Positions 1-11,047 of a DNA stretch of 64,000 nucleotides are shown piece after piece (position 1 is the first letter of the stretch; each line of letters begins with the position of its first letter). Below the pieces are notes generated by a model. It saw only the letters and a list, made by a program, of their open reading frames with translations, made no database searches and was not told the origin of the DNA. Source of the DNA: Perkinsus marinus ATCC 50983 (taxonomy: Eukaryota > Perkinsozoa > Perkinsida > Perkinsidae); the NCBI RefSeq assembly GCF_000006405.1, contig NW_003213889.1:82914-146913 (forward strand). The letters run 5' to 3'. The translations under genes were made by a program, and so were the position numbers.

Positions 1-50
1 TTGGCACTGTTGACGTATATTCATCAGTGGTCGTTGTAGCGCGTCCACAG

Positions 51-1576
51 GTACAAGACTGCGTAGGCCAATGGGTCGGTAGTACATGCAATGATGAATG
101 CATGCAGGAGATGACCTTCAAGATCTTCCAGGTGAATTTGGATGGATCTCGTTAGACATGGAAAGATATTACTGTCTCAGCCGGTACGTGGGTCTGGAAC
201 GCCGTGTGAGCATCCTGCTGGCAAGAGTCGCACTGAAATGTGCAGCTGGGGTGACTGCAAGAAGTGTATGGGCAGGTGACTGTCACACCCGTGGTTGTCT
301 TGCTGTTCATCCTAGCGTTCAGAGACTGTAACGGTCGAGGAACCTGTGACGTGGCGACGGGGGTCTGCAAGTGCGAGGGGGCCTTCTCTGGTGAGAACTG
401 TGAGCTCGAGAAGACTGATTGCTCAGAGGTGGGTGGGCTGTTGTTGTTTCCTCGTTGTGTATCAGTGTCTTAGAGCCGCTGTAACGGTCATGGAAACTGC
501 GTGGATGACGGGTGTCGATGTGTCAATGGGTGGACCAACGAGGGCCCTGACAATGGTCCCCTTAATGGGGTCTACTGCACTAGGGATCCCTGTGAAGGTA
601 CCCCCTATTGTTATGAGAGCTCAGCTTATTATGGTTGACTTAGGTTGTCCAGTCGGGCAGTGTGATGCAAGGACAGGGTTTTGTTCGTGTCGGTCTGGGA
701 CTTGGTCGGACGTGAGTAGAGCCACTGGGGAGCCGGCGTGTGAGCTTTCCTCAGGCAGCATTGACTGCATTGTGAGTTATTCTCATACTACTACCACGGA
801 GTACTCTGCTTTTATCAGGGCGATTGGGGTCCATGGAGTGAATGCCAATCTGACTGTCAGAGGCGACGGTACTTTAGTATCTCGACACTGCCTCGTAACG
901 GAGGTAAGCGGTGCCCAGCCAAGGGTGGCGATGAGATGCAGGAGGCTTGCCAGATGGGAAGCTGTTGCCTGTAGGAGCTCCTATACAGGATTCGAACTAT
1001 TCGGTTGCTGTACTCAGATTGAAGGAAGCTGACTGTCTCAACGGTGGAACTCTGATGGCGTCGACTTGTGACTGTTTGTGTGCGCCAGGGTTCCAGGGGT
1101 CACGCTGTGAAACTAAGGTTACCGACGCGGACCGGTGAGGACCATGAGGTTTCGTCTTATATGGTATTTCCCTTTTTCTTTAGAGTGCTTGAGCGAGAAG
1201 CAATAATTGACTTTAGCGGTGACCCGGTCATACCAGAACAGGCTGAAGAGGAGCCCGATGCTGCCATGAACAGTGTTCAGAACATGGTCGTTGAGAAGAA
1301 GTCGCCGGTGATGGTGAGTTGGGCTATAGCAACGCTCATGTTCACATTGTCACTGCCAGCTTATCCTCTGTGCCATTCTGGTCTTCTTCATTTTCGCGGG
1401 TGCGGCGTATTACTATCAATCGGAACAGCAGAAAAAACAAAGGTCCAACGATGTGGACCCTGATGCATTCATGGCAGAGTGAGTACCGCTCCACGAGAAC
1501 ATCATCTCTCCTCACGGCGGCTCCTGTCAGGGTACTCGCAGGCTCGGGAGGTGACTCACTTGACTTATATGCATGA
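51..1576 (+). CDS. TSP1/EGF type I membrane adhesin (5' partial, 10 exons)
   Basis: Exons read by splicing (51-131, 181-275, 323-428, 474-597, 644-771, 819-970, 1018-1134, 1184-1313, 1360-1478, 1531-1576) give one continuous reading frame. Order of modules: a TSP1-like repeat (QWVGSTC, then GTPCEH and CSWGDC), two or three EGF-like modules (CNGRGTC, CKCEGAFSGENC; CNGHGNCVDDGCRC), a canonical TSP1 repeat (DWGPWSECQSDC ending ACQMGSC), another EGF-like module (CLNGG, CAPGFQGSRC), an acidic stalk, a transmembrane helix (ILVFFIFAGAAYYY) and a short charged cytoplasmic tail. The gene starts upstream of the window. Such architecture is typical of alveolate surface or micronemal adhesins that bind host glycans or matrix; that role is inferred. 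The last junction is uncertain: if the GTGAGT donor at 1479 is not used, the protein stops at 1482 after DAFMAE. Confidence 0.8.
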
Positions 1577-1780
1577 TGACCATGCTCGCACCAGCTGGTG
1601 CTCTTGATGTAGCCGTTCGCCAATGCTGATGGCAGATTTTGTTGTTGAGTTCAGTACCTCTGTCAACCTTTTCTTTCGAGAGTAGTTACTTCTTCACGCC
1701 ATGCAGGTCGCCATCATCACTCATCTCCTAGGGCTTGTACATAGCCGTATTCGCTCTATAGTGAAGAGTTCCTTTTTGAA

Positions 1781-1933
1781 ATGTCGAATACTCATATTGT
1801 CGAGTTACGCAGCGACACCTTCACTCAGCCAACGAGTGAGATGAGGCGTGCTATGGCAGAAGCGGAGTGTGGTAGGAAGGCGAGCAAATGTTTGTCGAAT
1901 GAAATACTTGTATCAGGTGATGATGTGTGGGGC
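1781..1933 (+). CDS. Low-specificity L-threonine aldolase, N-terminus (cut by gap)
   Basis: Two exons (1781-1871, 1917-1933) around a 45-nt GT-AG intron encode a start reading [17 protein letters not shown] followed, after splicing, by AECGDDVWG. This is the conserved N-terminus of the PLP-dependent threonine aldolase family (D-x-R-S-D-T-x-T-x-P-T, then GDDVYG). The enzyme cleaves L-threonine or allo-threonine to glycine and acetaldehyde in the cytosol. The rest of the gene, including the PLP lysine, lies in the 100-N gap and does not reappear after it, so the gap hides at least about 1 kb or a rearrangement. Start chosen at the first ATG of the open exon. Confidence 0.75.
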
Positions 1934-2033
1934 NNNNNNNNNNNNNNNNNNNNNNNNNNNNNNNNNNNNNNNNNNNNNNNNNNNNNNNNNNNNNNNNNNN
2001 NNNNNNNNNNNNNNNNNNNNNNNNNNNNNNNNN
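1934..2033. other. Assembly gap (100 N)
   Basis: Exactly 100 N, the conventional placeholder for a gap of unknown size. It truncates the threonine aldolase on the left and the minus-strand membrane protein on the right. Confidence 0.99.
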
Positions 2034-2542
2034 GCACCACCAAAGCAGAAGAAGCCGACTCTATGGGCTGACGTGTCCAGACTGCGGAGGAGGCTGGGTA
2101 GAGGAGGGAAGGGACCGGAAATGTGCATCATAGAACCGGGCCAGACGTCCTCAGCCATTTCCAATGACACGCCAGTACGGACTTTGACGGCAAGCATGGT
2201 CACATTGCTATCGTCGGTGGAAACTGGGGAATAGTTACGAACTCGCTCAGAGGGCGCCTCGTACTTGATCCACTGCCCAGGACTTATGTGGCCCTCATAC
2301 GTATAGTTTAACGTGTACTGTATAGTAGACGCAGTGACATTTCTTTTGTCAAGCAACTCCACATCATGAGCATGTAACGCTTGGGTGACCGCGACGCCAA
2401 AGCCACCAATGCAGACAACGATGAGTACAACCAAGATAAGGCAACTACAGCGTAGAGCCAGTCGACGATAGGAACGCCTTTTCCTCTCACGACGTCTCTC
2501 GACAGCTGCCTGACCGAGGAGGTATTCGGGGTCCACAGGCAT
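2034..2542 (-). CDS. Single-pass membrane protein, C-terminus lost in gap
   Basis: Open frame of about 169 codons from the ATG at 2542 (MPVDPEYLLGQAAVE) running into the gap. A second ATG 12 codons upstream (2578) is possible, but the MPVD start leaves a compact basic cytoplasmic segment (RRRERKRRSYRR) before one transmembrane helix (CSCLILVVLIVVCIGGFGVAV). The following part has several N-x-S/T sites (NVTAS, NYTYE, NVTML), so the topology is probably type II with a glycosylated lumenal or extracellular C-terminus. No family is recognised and the 3' end is missing. Orientation is tail-to-tail with the threonine aldolase across the gap. Confidence 0.5.
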
Positions 2543-2579
2543 TATCAGGAAATACACTCTGAACATATACGATAGCAAT

Positions 2580-4054
2580 TACATCACTGTTACCACTCGT
2601 GCTGCATCGTGACAACGACATCGTCAGTCTTCAACGCTGTGTGCTTCCCTCGTGAACTATCTAACGCAATGCATATGGTGATACTTCGAAACCGTTGTGG
2701 TAATACCAAAACACTGTCTAAGATAATGACGCAGAGTGAGATATGATTGCGAGAAATGGTTCACTTCTATTGCTCCGATGGCTACTCAGTATAGCCCTTC
2801 TACACAAAAGGATACGATAACATTATAGACTAGCAGATGTGAATATGAACCATACCATATGAGCAGTTTGCCGAAGCAAATGACAACAGGATCAAGACTG
2901 TTTCCTCCCAACCATATGAAATCAGTATATAAAATTCTACTACTACTACCACTACCAACCACGACCACACCAGACTGACCCCACACACGACCCATTCATG
3001 GCCGTCATCACCGAGGCTACCTTACTAGATGATCATCAATATATAATACATGGAATAAGGGTACAGGAAAAACTGGCAAAAGCAATGCCGGGACGGCATA
3101 CACGTTGACGATACTAACAATGAATTTATGACGACAGCAGTAATCAGTCTCATTTAAGAAAGGGTCGCAACTCAAATGGTAGTGACTTCAAAAGCCTCCT
3201 AGTCTACTGATGATGATGACTATTTTCAGACAGCCAGCACCACCAAAATACAAACATCTTCCTGAGTACGAGACGCTTTCCTGGATGAAAGACTGAAGAC
3301 GTCGGCGAGAAAAAAAACTTAGCGGGAATATAGCAGCTCCAGTGAACAACAAGTATGTGTACCGAACCGTAGAAAAAGGGGCATGTTTCGCACATCAGAA
3401 TTTTTCAAACAGGGAGTGATTTTCAACAAACACTACCGAGTCGAAAATGAGAAGCTTCTACGAAGACAGTGTGGCAATGGTAATAGAAGTAATAGCAGTA
3501 AGACATCAGTGAGGCTTGCGATCTCAACCGACCACAAATCTTGGCATCAATGATCAATCGTAGCTATGGACGAAAAAGTTGAATACTATACGACCGTATC
3601 GACCGGACAGTTTCTATATGAAAGGACCAACTAGAGTAGCAGTAGTAGTACGACGTCTCTTGTTTTATGATAGTTTTAGAACAATAACAGCAGCAGTAGT
3701 AGTATGAGTTCGACAATGATAGAGACAGAAAATGATCACAATAGACTCCTCTTTCCATGATTAACCACCATAGCAGTAGCTACATATACTGCCACTATAA
3801 TTATTACTATACCCTCTCAAAAGACCACTACAAGACAGTGTATCAGTAATCAACAACCCGAGGCTCTGGTGCCAAGTCGACTGGGCCGACTTCTACAGGA
3901 CGAACGGCGATCTCGACACGGCTGGGGTTTGGTGACCGTCTCGAATGACCGCAGGGGGCAGTTGGGCCGGAACAAATTCCTCAAAGCTCAACAACGGTGA
4001 CATCGCATTGGCAAAGGGTGACTCCAGAGACCGACGTGCAACCTGAAAGGATTA
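2580..4054. other. Gene-free interval
   Basis: No convincing exon on either strand. Only short ORFs without splice-consistent continuation are seen. A patch at about 3620-3710 is rich in AGT/CAG-type triplets. Presumably spacer plus the promoter of the minus-strand membrane protein. Confidence 0.6.
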
Positions 4055-4365
4055 CTCTGTGTTACGTTTGGTGTGATACGCGGTAAGGAACCCGATATTC
4101 GCGCTTTGCAGCAGTCGTTAAATATACTAGTCTTTTTCATACCACGGGTGCAACTCCAATGTAGTAGTAATAAATCCTATTTTACGTATAACCAACCACA
4201 TAGTATTAATAATATACTATTTATTTCCAATCACTGTAGTACTAGATGTATGTTGGAGTTTCACCCGTGATATGAAAACACTAGTAAAAAACATATTTCA
4301 CAAACAACTGCATACGGGTTTTCACAGAGTATCACACCACTTCACGTAAAACGGGTGAAACTTCA
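4055..4365. repeat. ~300 bp fold-back / MITE-like imperfect palindrome
   Basis: Two nested inverted pairs are visible. The inner arms at 4126-4159 and 4253-4285 are complementary over about 33 bp (ACTAGT, TTTTCATA, CACGGGTG, AACTCCAA) with a few mismatches. The outer arms at about 4059-4100 and 4311-4352 share TTACGT, GGTGTGATAC and AACCCG in inverse order. The centre (4201-4219) is itself AT-rich and near-palindromic. No ORF. The structure fits a decayed non-autonomous DNA element just downstream of the RRM gene. Confidence 0.55.
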
Positions 4366-4458
4366 TCATCATAATTACTATTTGATATGAATACATAGGA
4401 AACTGACTCTCACCAAACACTAGCAACAACGCACAGAACGACGCCGCTATCGATCACT

Positions 4459-5966
4459 TTAGTGCCTCACCTGATCCTCCACATCCACTGTCCTCCTGAG
4501 GCTTTCCTTCAGCAGCTTCTCAGGGCTGTGATTGCCGGCTTCCTCGTCACTGCCTCCTCCCATACTACTCGGACTGCTGTCCAGTAAGTGACTAACCGAC
4601 GTCGCCAAAGACACCATGTGGGCGTCATCACCCATATCGTCCGTGGGTTCATTTCTGTTCACTTCTGCGGCCCTCGTTGGCTGCGAATATTGCCATGATG
4701 GGACCGTTTCGATACAGCCCTCATCTATAGAATTGAACCCATCGGACCGAGGTGCCGGTAGAAGAGGCACCAACGGTGTCGAGGGTCTCCTCCCAGTAGT
4801 CGTAGTAGTAGTACTGCTACTTATAGAGGCGGGCAATACCATGGAGTCTGTTTGACTCCTCATAGTTCGATTGTAGGGTTCCATCACTGGAGATGGACGA
4901 GTGTGTGGGGAACTATGACCAACCATCGAGGTCGAAGTTGATGTCGACTGTGGACGGGCCTCAGCTGGCATAACCTGAACCTCTTGGTCATGTATCACAT
5001 GCGTGCTCGCTCCTAGAGCCGCTCTAGCCGAGCGTACATCACGGAATGTGACAAAGGCGAAGCGACGCTGGGCACCGGTGGCTTTATCCTTCGGGATGTA
5101 GACGTCCGTGACCTCACCAAAGTTATTAAAGTAAGCACGCAGATCCAATCTGGTGGCACTGTCTGGCACGTGTTTGACAAATATTCTATCAGTATTGACC
5201 GAGTAGTCTGGGCGAGGTTGGGCCCTAGTGACGGTGAGTTGGGTCCCCTCTACAACGTGAGGGCGCTCCTGTGCCATGACATCCTCAAGAGACTGGCTGT
5301 CCTCAAAGCATACGTATGCAACGTTGGTGGCCGACTCTGGTAGATAGCAATCCAGAATTGAACCGAAGTAGCTGAAGTAATCACAGACGGCCTCTCTAGA
5401 TGGGATCGGTCTTTGAGGAGATGCACGGCAATCCACACGGCAAAAAATACGAAAGCCCGACCTCGAATTTGACCTTTTACCAGTACCAGGGGGAACTAAC
5501 CCTCCCTGATGGTGATGATGATGCATAGCCTCGCTAGCACCATTGAAGGAGATACTTCTAACAGGAGGAGGAGACGGCAGGCCAGCACTGGTACTGGGAC
5601 TACCGCCATATAGTGAGCCAAAGCCCCCTCCCCCTGCTGTGGTGGTGTGACCAATAGAGGATGATGCTGCCCTACAGGGCCTATTGAGTGGAGTCACCAG
5701 GCCAGTATACGACGCTAGTGGGGACCCTGAATGCCCTCGGGGGTACGACTCTGGTGAGAGCTGAAAACAAAGGAAGTATATTCCATCTATTCGCGCTAGT
5801 AATGCCTCCCCACGTATTCTACCGGTTCCATATTGGTCTTATCGAATTTATCGTTACTGGCTTTCCTAGGGCTCCTTCGCCTTCTGTCGTCCCCCTTGGT
5901 CGGGGACTGTCCGGAAAGTGTTGGTGTAGTCATCGCAGCACTGTCACTGACGGGTTGCATTTTCAT
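4459..5966 (-). CDS. RNA-binding protein with two RRM domains
   Basis: Exon 2 (5750-4459) is a long frame. Exon 1 (5966-5858) starts MKMQPVSDSAAMTT and joins through a GTAACG donor and a CACCAG acceptor, restoring phase, which gives about 466 aa. N-terminal low-complexity Gly/Ser/Pro and a short His run; RRM1 (FRIFCRVDCR to QLTVTRAQPRP); RRM2 with clear RNP2 (RIFVKHV) and RNP1 (RRFAFVTF) around YFNNFGEVTDVYIPKD. This order resembles TDP-43/hnRNP/Musashi-type proteins acting in mRNA processing. The C-terminal half is Ser/Thr/Pro-rich and probably disordered. The first codon of the bare exon-2 ORF is GTG, which is why an upstream exon was sought. Specific orthology is not assigned. Confidence 0.75.
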
Positions 5967-6575
5967 GAGATTATTATAACAGTAGTAAGTTGACGAGTCA
6001 GCTGAAAAGACGTACTAGAATGCCAAGTCGTGCAACAACGTTGTCAAATCGATCACTTTGGCGTGCGCTTTCTGCACTTTCCGCACACGCGAGTCCTGAC
6101 GGTCTGTCCACGGCTTCAACTCCCACCTGTCTCCTCTCTAGTAGTTTTGAAGACGTCGTGTAATATCAACCACAAGTAGCACTTATTGCCTCTCCACAGC
6201 TAAGCCTATATAAGGTGCATTCAAACCAGTGGTCAGCCGAGTTCGCCACATCGGTTGCTTCACGTAACCTCACTGGCACGTAGTTTACGTGTTGATGATG
6301 GACCTTCACTGAGGGTAGCCGAGTTGACTATACTAATAGTCAACTGCTGCGATGCACAGCGTGGCACAGAGTTCAGCGAAATCCTAATCGATTTACCGAA
6401 CCACTTAGAAGTGATTGTGCAGTAACGGTTCCTGGCACAGTATATGCACTTGTACAATTTATCAGGAGTCTTCGTCTCCCCGAAATAGACTCTTGTATTT
6501 TGTGGCGCGTGACGGGCCCTTGGTGTTCAATCAGTTCGCATTGTGAATTCGAGGCAAGGCCTGTCCAACTGTATA
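5967..6575. other. Intergenic, divergent promoter region (RRM / DnaJ)
   Basis: Separates the minus-strand RRM gene from the plus-strand DnaJ gene. No exon recognised. It contains GTGGCGCGTGA at 6502-6512, 64 bp before the DnaJ ATG, and a GGCGTGCGC-rich patch near 6060, about 95 bp upstream of the RRM start. A minus-strand open frame at 6373-6777 overlaps DnaJ exon 1 and is treated as spurious. Confidence 0.4.
6502..6512 (+). promoter_or_regulatory. GTGGCGCGTGA candidate promoter motif
   Basis: Eleven-base GC-rich word found just upstream of the DnaJ start. The same word occurs twice between the divergent SH3-like and MFS genes. It may be a transcription-factor site, but only position and repetition support this. 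Confidence 0.3.
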
Positions 6576-7820
6576 ATGTCGATTTCTGCCGAGGCTCAAC
6601 CTGAGGTTTTCTCGACTGAGCTAGTCGGAGCTGTCGGGGATATCCCTTTCGGCACCAGGAGTTTGAAGCTACCAGACTACTACGCTGTCCTAGATGTGCC
6701 TCGTGCGGCCTCCCAGAGTAGCTCCCGATACGCCGGGCATGTGTGGTCGAGGACTTCATGTTAGGTAAAATATGCAATGGCTATCGCTTCGCTGCTCTCA
6801 AGTGGCACCCAGACAAATATCCTGAAAGTAGGGAGAGGCGTTTGATACTCTACATCCACTAGAACTACTTTCATTCTTGGACTTTAGTATTTTCTGTAGG
6901 GTTATCCTGAAATCGATTTCATCGCCATAATAGCATAGAGCTCACCGTCCTTCAGGCTCACGCGTTCATGCCGCATCCCAATTCCAGCTAGCGGCGGAGG
7001 CCTATTCGGTCCTGAATGATTCTCAAAGTCGACTTGTCTATGATCGCTACGGCCATGAAGGTCTCCTCTATGGCGTTGCGGGGACCGTCTTGGAAGGTGG
7101 CCGCTGTTCACTGTAGTACAACTCAACACTCCTTTAGGTTCTCCAGTGAAGGTCGACGCTATGGAGGTCTATGAGGCCTTCTTCGGTTCGTACTCGCCTT
7201 TCGCTGACCTCATACGTGAGAAGCAGGAGAGCATCAAAATAGCAGCCGAGTCCCAAGGCCCTGCTGCTAACCGTGTGCTAGACATTACCCTACGGGAGGC
7301 TGTGGCAGGGGTCACCAAAGTAAGTAATCTCCTTGTGTCCTGAACGCCGGGAATGGCCGTGTGTCAGACGATAGAACTAGATCAAGGCCGTGAGCTTAAA
7401 GTTACTATCCCGCCTGGCACCGTCAATGGTTCGGTCATGCGCTATGAGGGCATGGGACTTGAAGAGCCAGGGGCTTCCAGACCGGGGCCACTGTTGGTCA
7501 CTGTGAGGTTTGGTCCTCAAGACGGGTTCACCTTGTGTTCTGAGGGCTCTGGTGACCTCCATTATGATGAGGATGTCTGTGTTTGGGACTGCCTTCTCGG
7601 TGTGAATGTGGAGATCCCTGACCTGGTATCGGGGGCAATCCTGAGGCTTCCGATAGATGAAGTAGTGACGGCAACTACCACTAGAAGATTCTTAGGCAAA
7701 GGCGCACCTCGACAGGGTGGCGGTGTTGGCGATTTGGTCATTCATTTCAACATTAAATTCCCTGAAGTGATAAATGACAGACAGAGAGAACTTATTATGC
7801 AATTGAAGTCTTTGGACTGA
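6576..7820 (+). CDS. DnaJ/Hsp40 co-chaperone (type II, no zinc finger)
   Basis: Five coding exons. Exon 1 from ATG 6576 ends in LPDYYAVLDVPRAAS; exon 2 gives YRFAALKWHPDKYPE with the HPD motif that triggers Hsp70 ATP hydrolysis; exon 3 gives FQLAAEAYSVLND and VYDRYGHEGL, closing the J domain. Later exons carry the C-terminal substrate-binding fold: ITLREAVAGVTKTIEL, LKVTIPPGTVNGSVMRYEGMG, LHYDEDVCVWDCLLGVNVEIP and GDLVIHFNIKFP, all hallmarks of DNAJ CTD I/II. There is no CxxCxGxG zinc finger, so it is a class B-like protein, and the Gly/Phe linker is unusually short. Introns are short GT-AG, except one of about 128 nt between the HPD exon and the rest of the J domain. Likely cytosolic. Confidence 0.85.
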
Positions 7821-7933
7821 ACTGTGCTCATGAGATTGCTGTTGTTCACCACAAAGTGTCGCTTTTGTTTGTAAGTTGCCATAGGGATCACTCTAACTGT
7901 GAGGTGGAGCTCTGACTATTTAAGTACAGTTCA

Positions 7934-9957
7934 ATGATGTCCAACTCGTCATATTCTACTACCGCTACCAGCTGTAGTAGTTTCGACAGTCCTCTGTGTA
8001 TGCCTCGGTCTAAAGGGTGTCTGTGTTGGGAAGATCTTCCTCAAGACGTGATTGATGAGATAGTCTTGGTGTATGCCCTCGACACCCCTCTTGAGCTCAT
8101 GGCCCTCGCGTTGGTCAATAGAGCCATGCTTCAACGAATACGACTTCTACTACACCGAATGGTTACCACGCCTGACGATATCTGTAAGACGACCGACGCC
8201 TCGGAATTCTGCATGTCGAGGTTTAGTCGGTATATGGAAGCTCTCGCTCAGCTGCCGTCGGTGCATCTTATGCGCCCTGCGACTATTCGAACTCCTGAGG
8301 CACGTGAGATCGCTTTGTGCAGCCAAGATCCTGATGAAGCTGTTGGTGGTGATCGTATTCGAAGTGTCTCTGTTGGTCTGAACAATGGCTTACCTAATAC
8401 GATGGTCTTCTACTGTGCGGTATGTCATTCGCCTGTTCTTGTGAACTGTGCTATTCTAAGCGACAATTATCACGGTGGAAGAGGACCGGCTTTCCTCGTT
8501 GACTGGGTCATGCATCCCATGATAGTCGAGGAGAGGCTCGCATATACTACAACCTTCACAACAGGAAGATATGTCGTGTGTGATGTCAAGTGCAGCACTT
8601 GCAATTCGGCTGTGGGGAAGAAGTACTTAGCGCCTATGGATCCCACGAACGTCTTCAAGGCCAACAAATTCCTCATCGAGCAAGCCGCCTTGTATGTCCC
8701 TGAATGTTGCCGAAAGTCGGCACAGCGGGGGGTGTACTCACTGAAAGAACAACCTAGTCCAAGCGATGAGATCTGTACCCGATGCCTCGCTAGAACTAGA
8801 AGGGCTACCGCTGAAGCAATTCTTCGGATCACTGCTGACTTTGCAATTCCTCGTGTTGGTCTGTTGTATGATGTGATGCAAGAGCAGGCTTCAGCGTGGT
8901 CTGGGGCTTCTTGGTCATTGGTCAAGCCAATAGCAGTTGTCCGTAGTCACAGTGAAGGCTTCCTCAAACGCGCGTTACGATTCGTCATTGGTGACCGCCC
9001 TGGCAAAAGCTCCTCCTCAGCGACGGTGCCACTAGTGAGCGAGAATGATTGTGGAAAGAATACGAGGTATAAAGAGAAGCTATCTGGTTGTTTGGCAAGA
9101 ATGCTGGTTTGGGTGGTCACTGCTGAGGACTCGACGTGTGAGAGACGTAACACACTGCAGATGCTGCTCGACGATGGCATTGTTGAGGCCATTTCGAAGG
9201 TCACCAGCTCTGCTAAACCTGGTCGTATTCTAGAGCAAGCCGCATGGTATGATAAAATCATCATTCTCGAGGGCCTCATTCGTGGCATTTCTCTGTCGCC
9301 CGCTCATAGAGGGGACGCTCTGTCTGTGCGCCAAGCGAGGTCCCTGGTGTATGAAGTCCGACGGAAGTGGATTGACTCGCCCGGGACCATCGCCGCCCCG
9401 TTGGACTCGGCTCAACTACGCCGTATGCCTACAGTGACAGAGGTTCACCGCGAGGAAGAGTCCAGGATTCTCATGACAATAGAGCGACTTCGTCGAAGCA
9501 ATCCCTTGGCACACCTTCGCACGTCGAGAAGCGTCGGAGCTGGTGACAAGAACATGGAGCGAAGGTTATCATTGCTGGTCACAGCGGTTGCCAATGTGAC
9601 TGAGGACGTTAATGAAAGAGATGATAGATCCCGACTTCGAATAAAAAATGAACTTGGTGCTATCCTCGGCCTTCCTGCAGAGAATTTGCAGTCGAGGAGC
9701 TCAAGTGTTGACATGTGGCCTCCCGAAAACACGGGTAAGTCATTCGACGGTTCACGCGCCTGTGTGATGTGTGCGAGATGCTCATTTACGATAAATTAGC
9801 GAGTAAAAATTTCACCGGCAGCTTAGGCATTCATATTGTTGTGATGTGATTCAGGATTCTGTGGCCCAAGGTTGTTCAGCAGACATTAGTTCTGTGGTCA
9901 AGTATGGAGGGAGGCACTCCTCAAGTTTGACATTTCCAACGAGATCGTTGACTTAGA
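7934..9957 (+). CDS. F-box-like protein with Yippee-type zinc domain
   Basis: Large first exon from ATG 7934. Residues ~30-75 (CWEDLPQDVIDEIVLVYAL, then LVNRAMLQRI) match an F-box: LP-x-D-x-x-x-E-I and a following V-N-R. Residues ~155-262 match the Yippee/Mis18/cereblon zinc fold: FYCAVCHSPV, GPAFLVDWV, TTGRYVVCDVKCSTC, VGKKYLAPMD and NKFLIEQAAL, with two CxxC pairs for one zinc. A further Cys pair (ICTRCLART) follows, then about 300 residues without a known domain. F-box proteins recruit substrates to SCF ubiquitin ligases; the pairing with a Yippee fold suggests a substrate or ligand receptor (inference). A GTAAGT donor near 9734 indicates a short final exon; its acceptor (near 9855 or 9882) and the stop (9799-9957) are uncertain. 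Confidence 0.6.
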
Positions 9958-10411
9958 GTCTCGCGATAGCATTACTATGATTAAGTTTGATTGTGATGAT
10001 AATTATGATAAAGTTCTGAGCAGTTCTGTGTCGCAGATTCATTTCGGCAGTAGTCATGCTCGATGCGTCAACGCTTCTAAACGTTTTCTCTCATTGTTAC
10101 CTCCACACGGTGTTGAGTGCTACCAACATACGATGCCTTTTGGAGAGGGGAGTAAATCAATTTAAGCTAGATAGAGCACATCATTATCCGTCATTATACG
10201 TGAAAGCTCGATATGACATGTTGTAAGTGCCGATGGGTCGGGATCGCATCAGTAGGGTGATGATCGGCTGAGCATTGTGGGTGCCATCAAGAGTGGTAGA
10301 GCGTGAGCGGGCCTGCCACTATCAGCAGCGTGAAGGATGTCAAACCCGTTGGTATTCAGAGTGCTTGTATCGCATTGACAATTCTCTGTCCCGTTGTTTG
10401 TCGGGTTGAAA

Positions 10412-10962
10412 CGCATGATGAACTTGTAGGCCTTCATCACCTATTCAACGATGTTGGGGGATGGTACACTCGACTCGAGGGCCTCGAGCTACCTATATTC
10501 TGTGTGAATATCCTGCGGCCCGCAGTCTTTGTACACATCGTAGTGATTACAGATGACAGTGCTTGGTGATGCCCGCATAAAGTACCATTTCTTCAGTGAC
10601 CCCCCATAGAAAAGAATTCGAGACGGTCTGATACTAATCTTTCATTAAGCTACTCGGATGTCCCAAGATCTACAACGGTGGAGGGAGAAAAGTTGTCGAG
10701 TTTTTCTAAAGGTCGAGACCTAACTCAGATCCCAAAGAGCCTCGATGTCACGAATTATCACGTTGATTGCTTCCAGGAGACAATGGTGGGACTCGGCCTG
10801 GACGAGAACGTCATCGACGAAATTCTGATTACGAAGAGGCGCCTTAAGGACGATCGACTAACTGGGAATCAATTCACTGGAACTTCTCACTCGCTCTTTC
10901 GAACACCATCGAACTCCAACCAGGGCACAGAAGTTACTATCACTATGTTCCCCCGTGTTTGA
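10412..10962 (+). pseudogene. Truncated-haemoglobin-like gene, frame disrupted
   Basis: Fragments of a group-I truncated globin occur in the right order: HHLFNDVGG near 10430-10460 (helix A start), LGDARIKYHFFSD at 10562-10600 (B/C-E region), FIKLLGCPKIYNG at 10640-10677, then across a 34-nt intron (10678-10711) GRDLTQIPKSLDV and NYHVDCFQETM with the proximal-type His, ending VIDEILITKRRLKDDRLTG. The last three segments cannot all be joined by plausible GT-AG introns: a TAG follows SDPP after a run of six C, and LLGC lies in a different frame from the preceding exon. Either the gene is a pseudogene or the assembly has small indels. Family members bind O2 or NO through haem. Confidence 0.5.
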
Positions 10963-11047
10963 CGTAAAATGCCTTCAAAAGTTTTGAGTCAAAACTCTGA
11001 ACTCGATATCACTTCATGTCGGAAAACTCCATGGAGGGCCTTCGCCT

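Noticed and set aside
6373-6777. 134-codon minus-strand ORF opposite DnaJ exon 1
   Set aside because: The plus strand encodes a clear J domain; the antisense frame has no recognisable motif.
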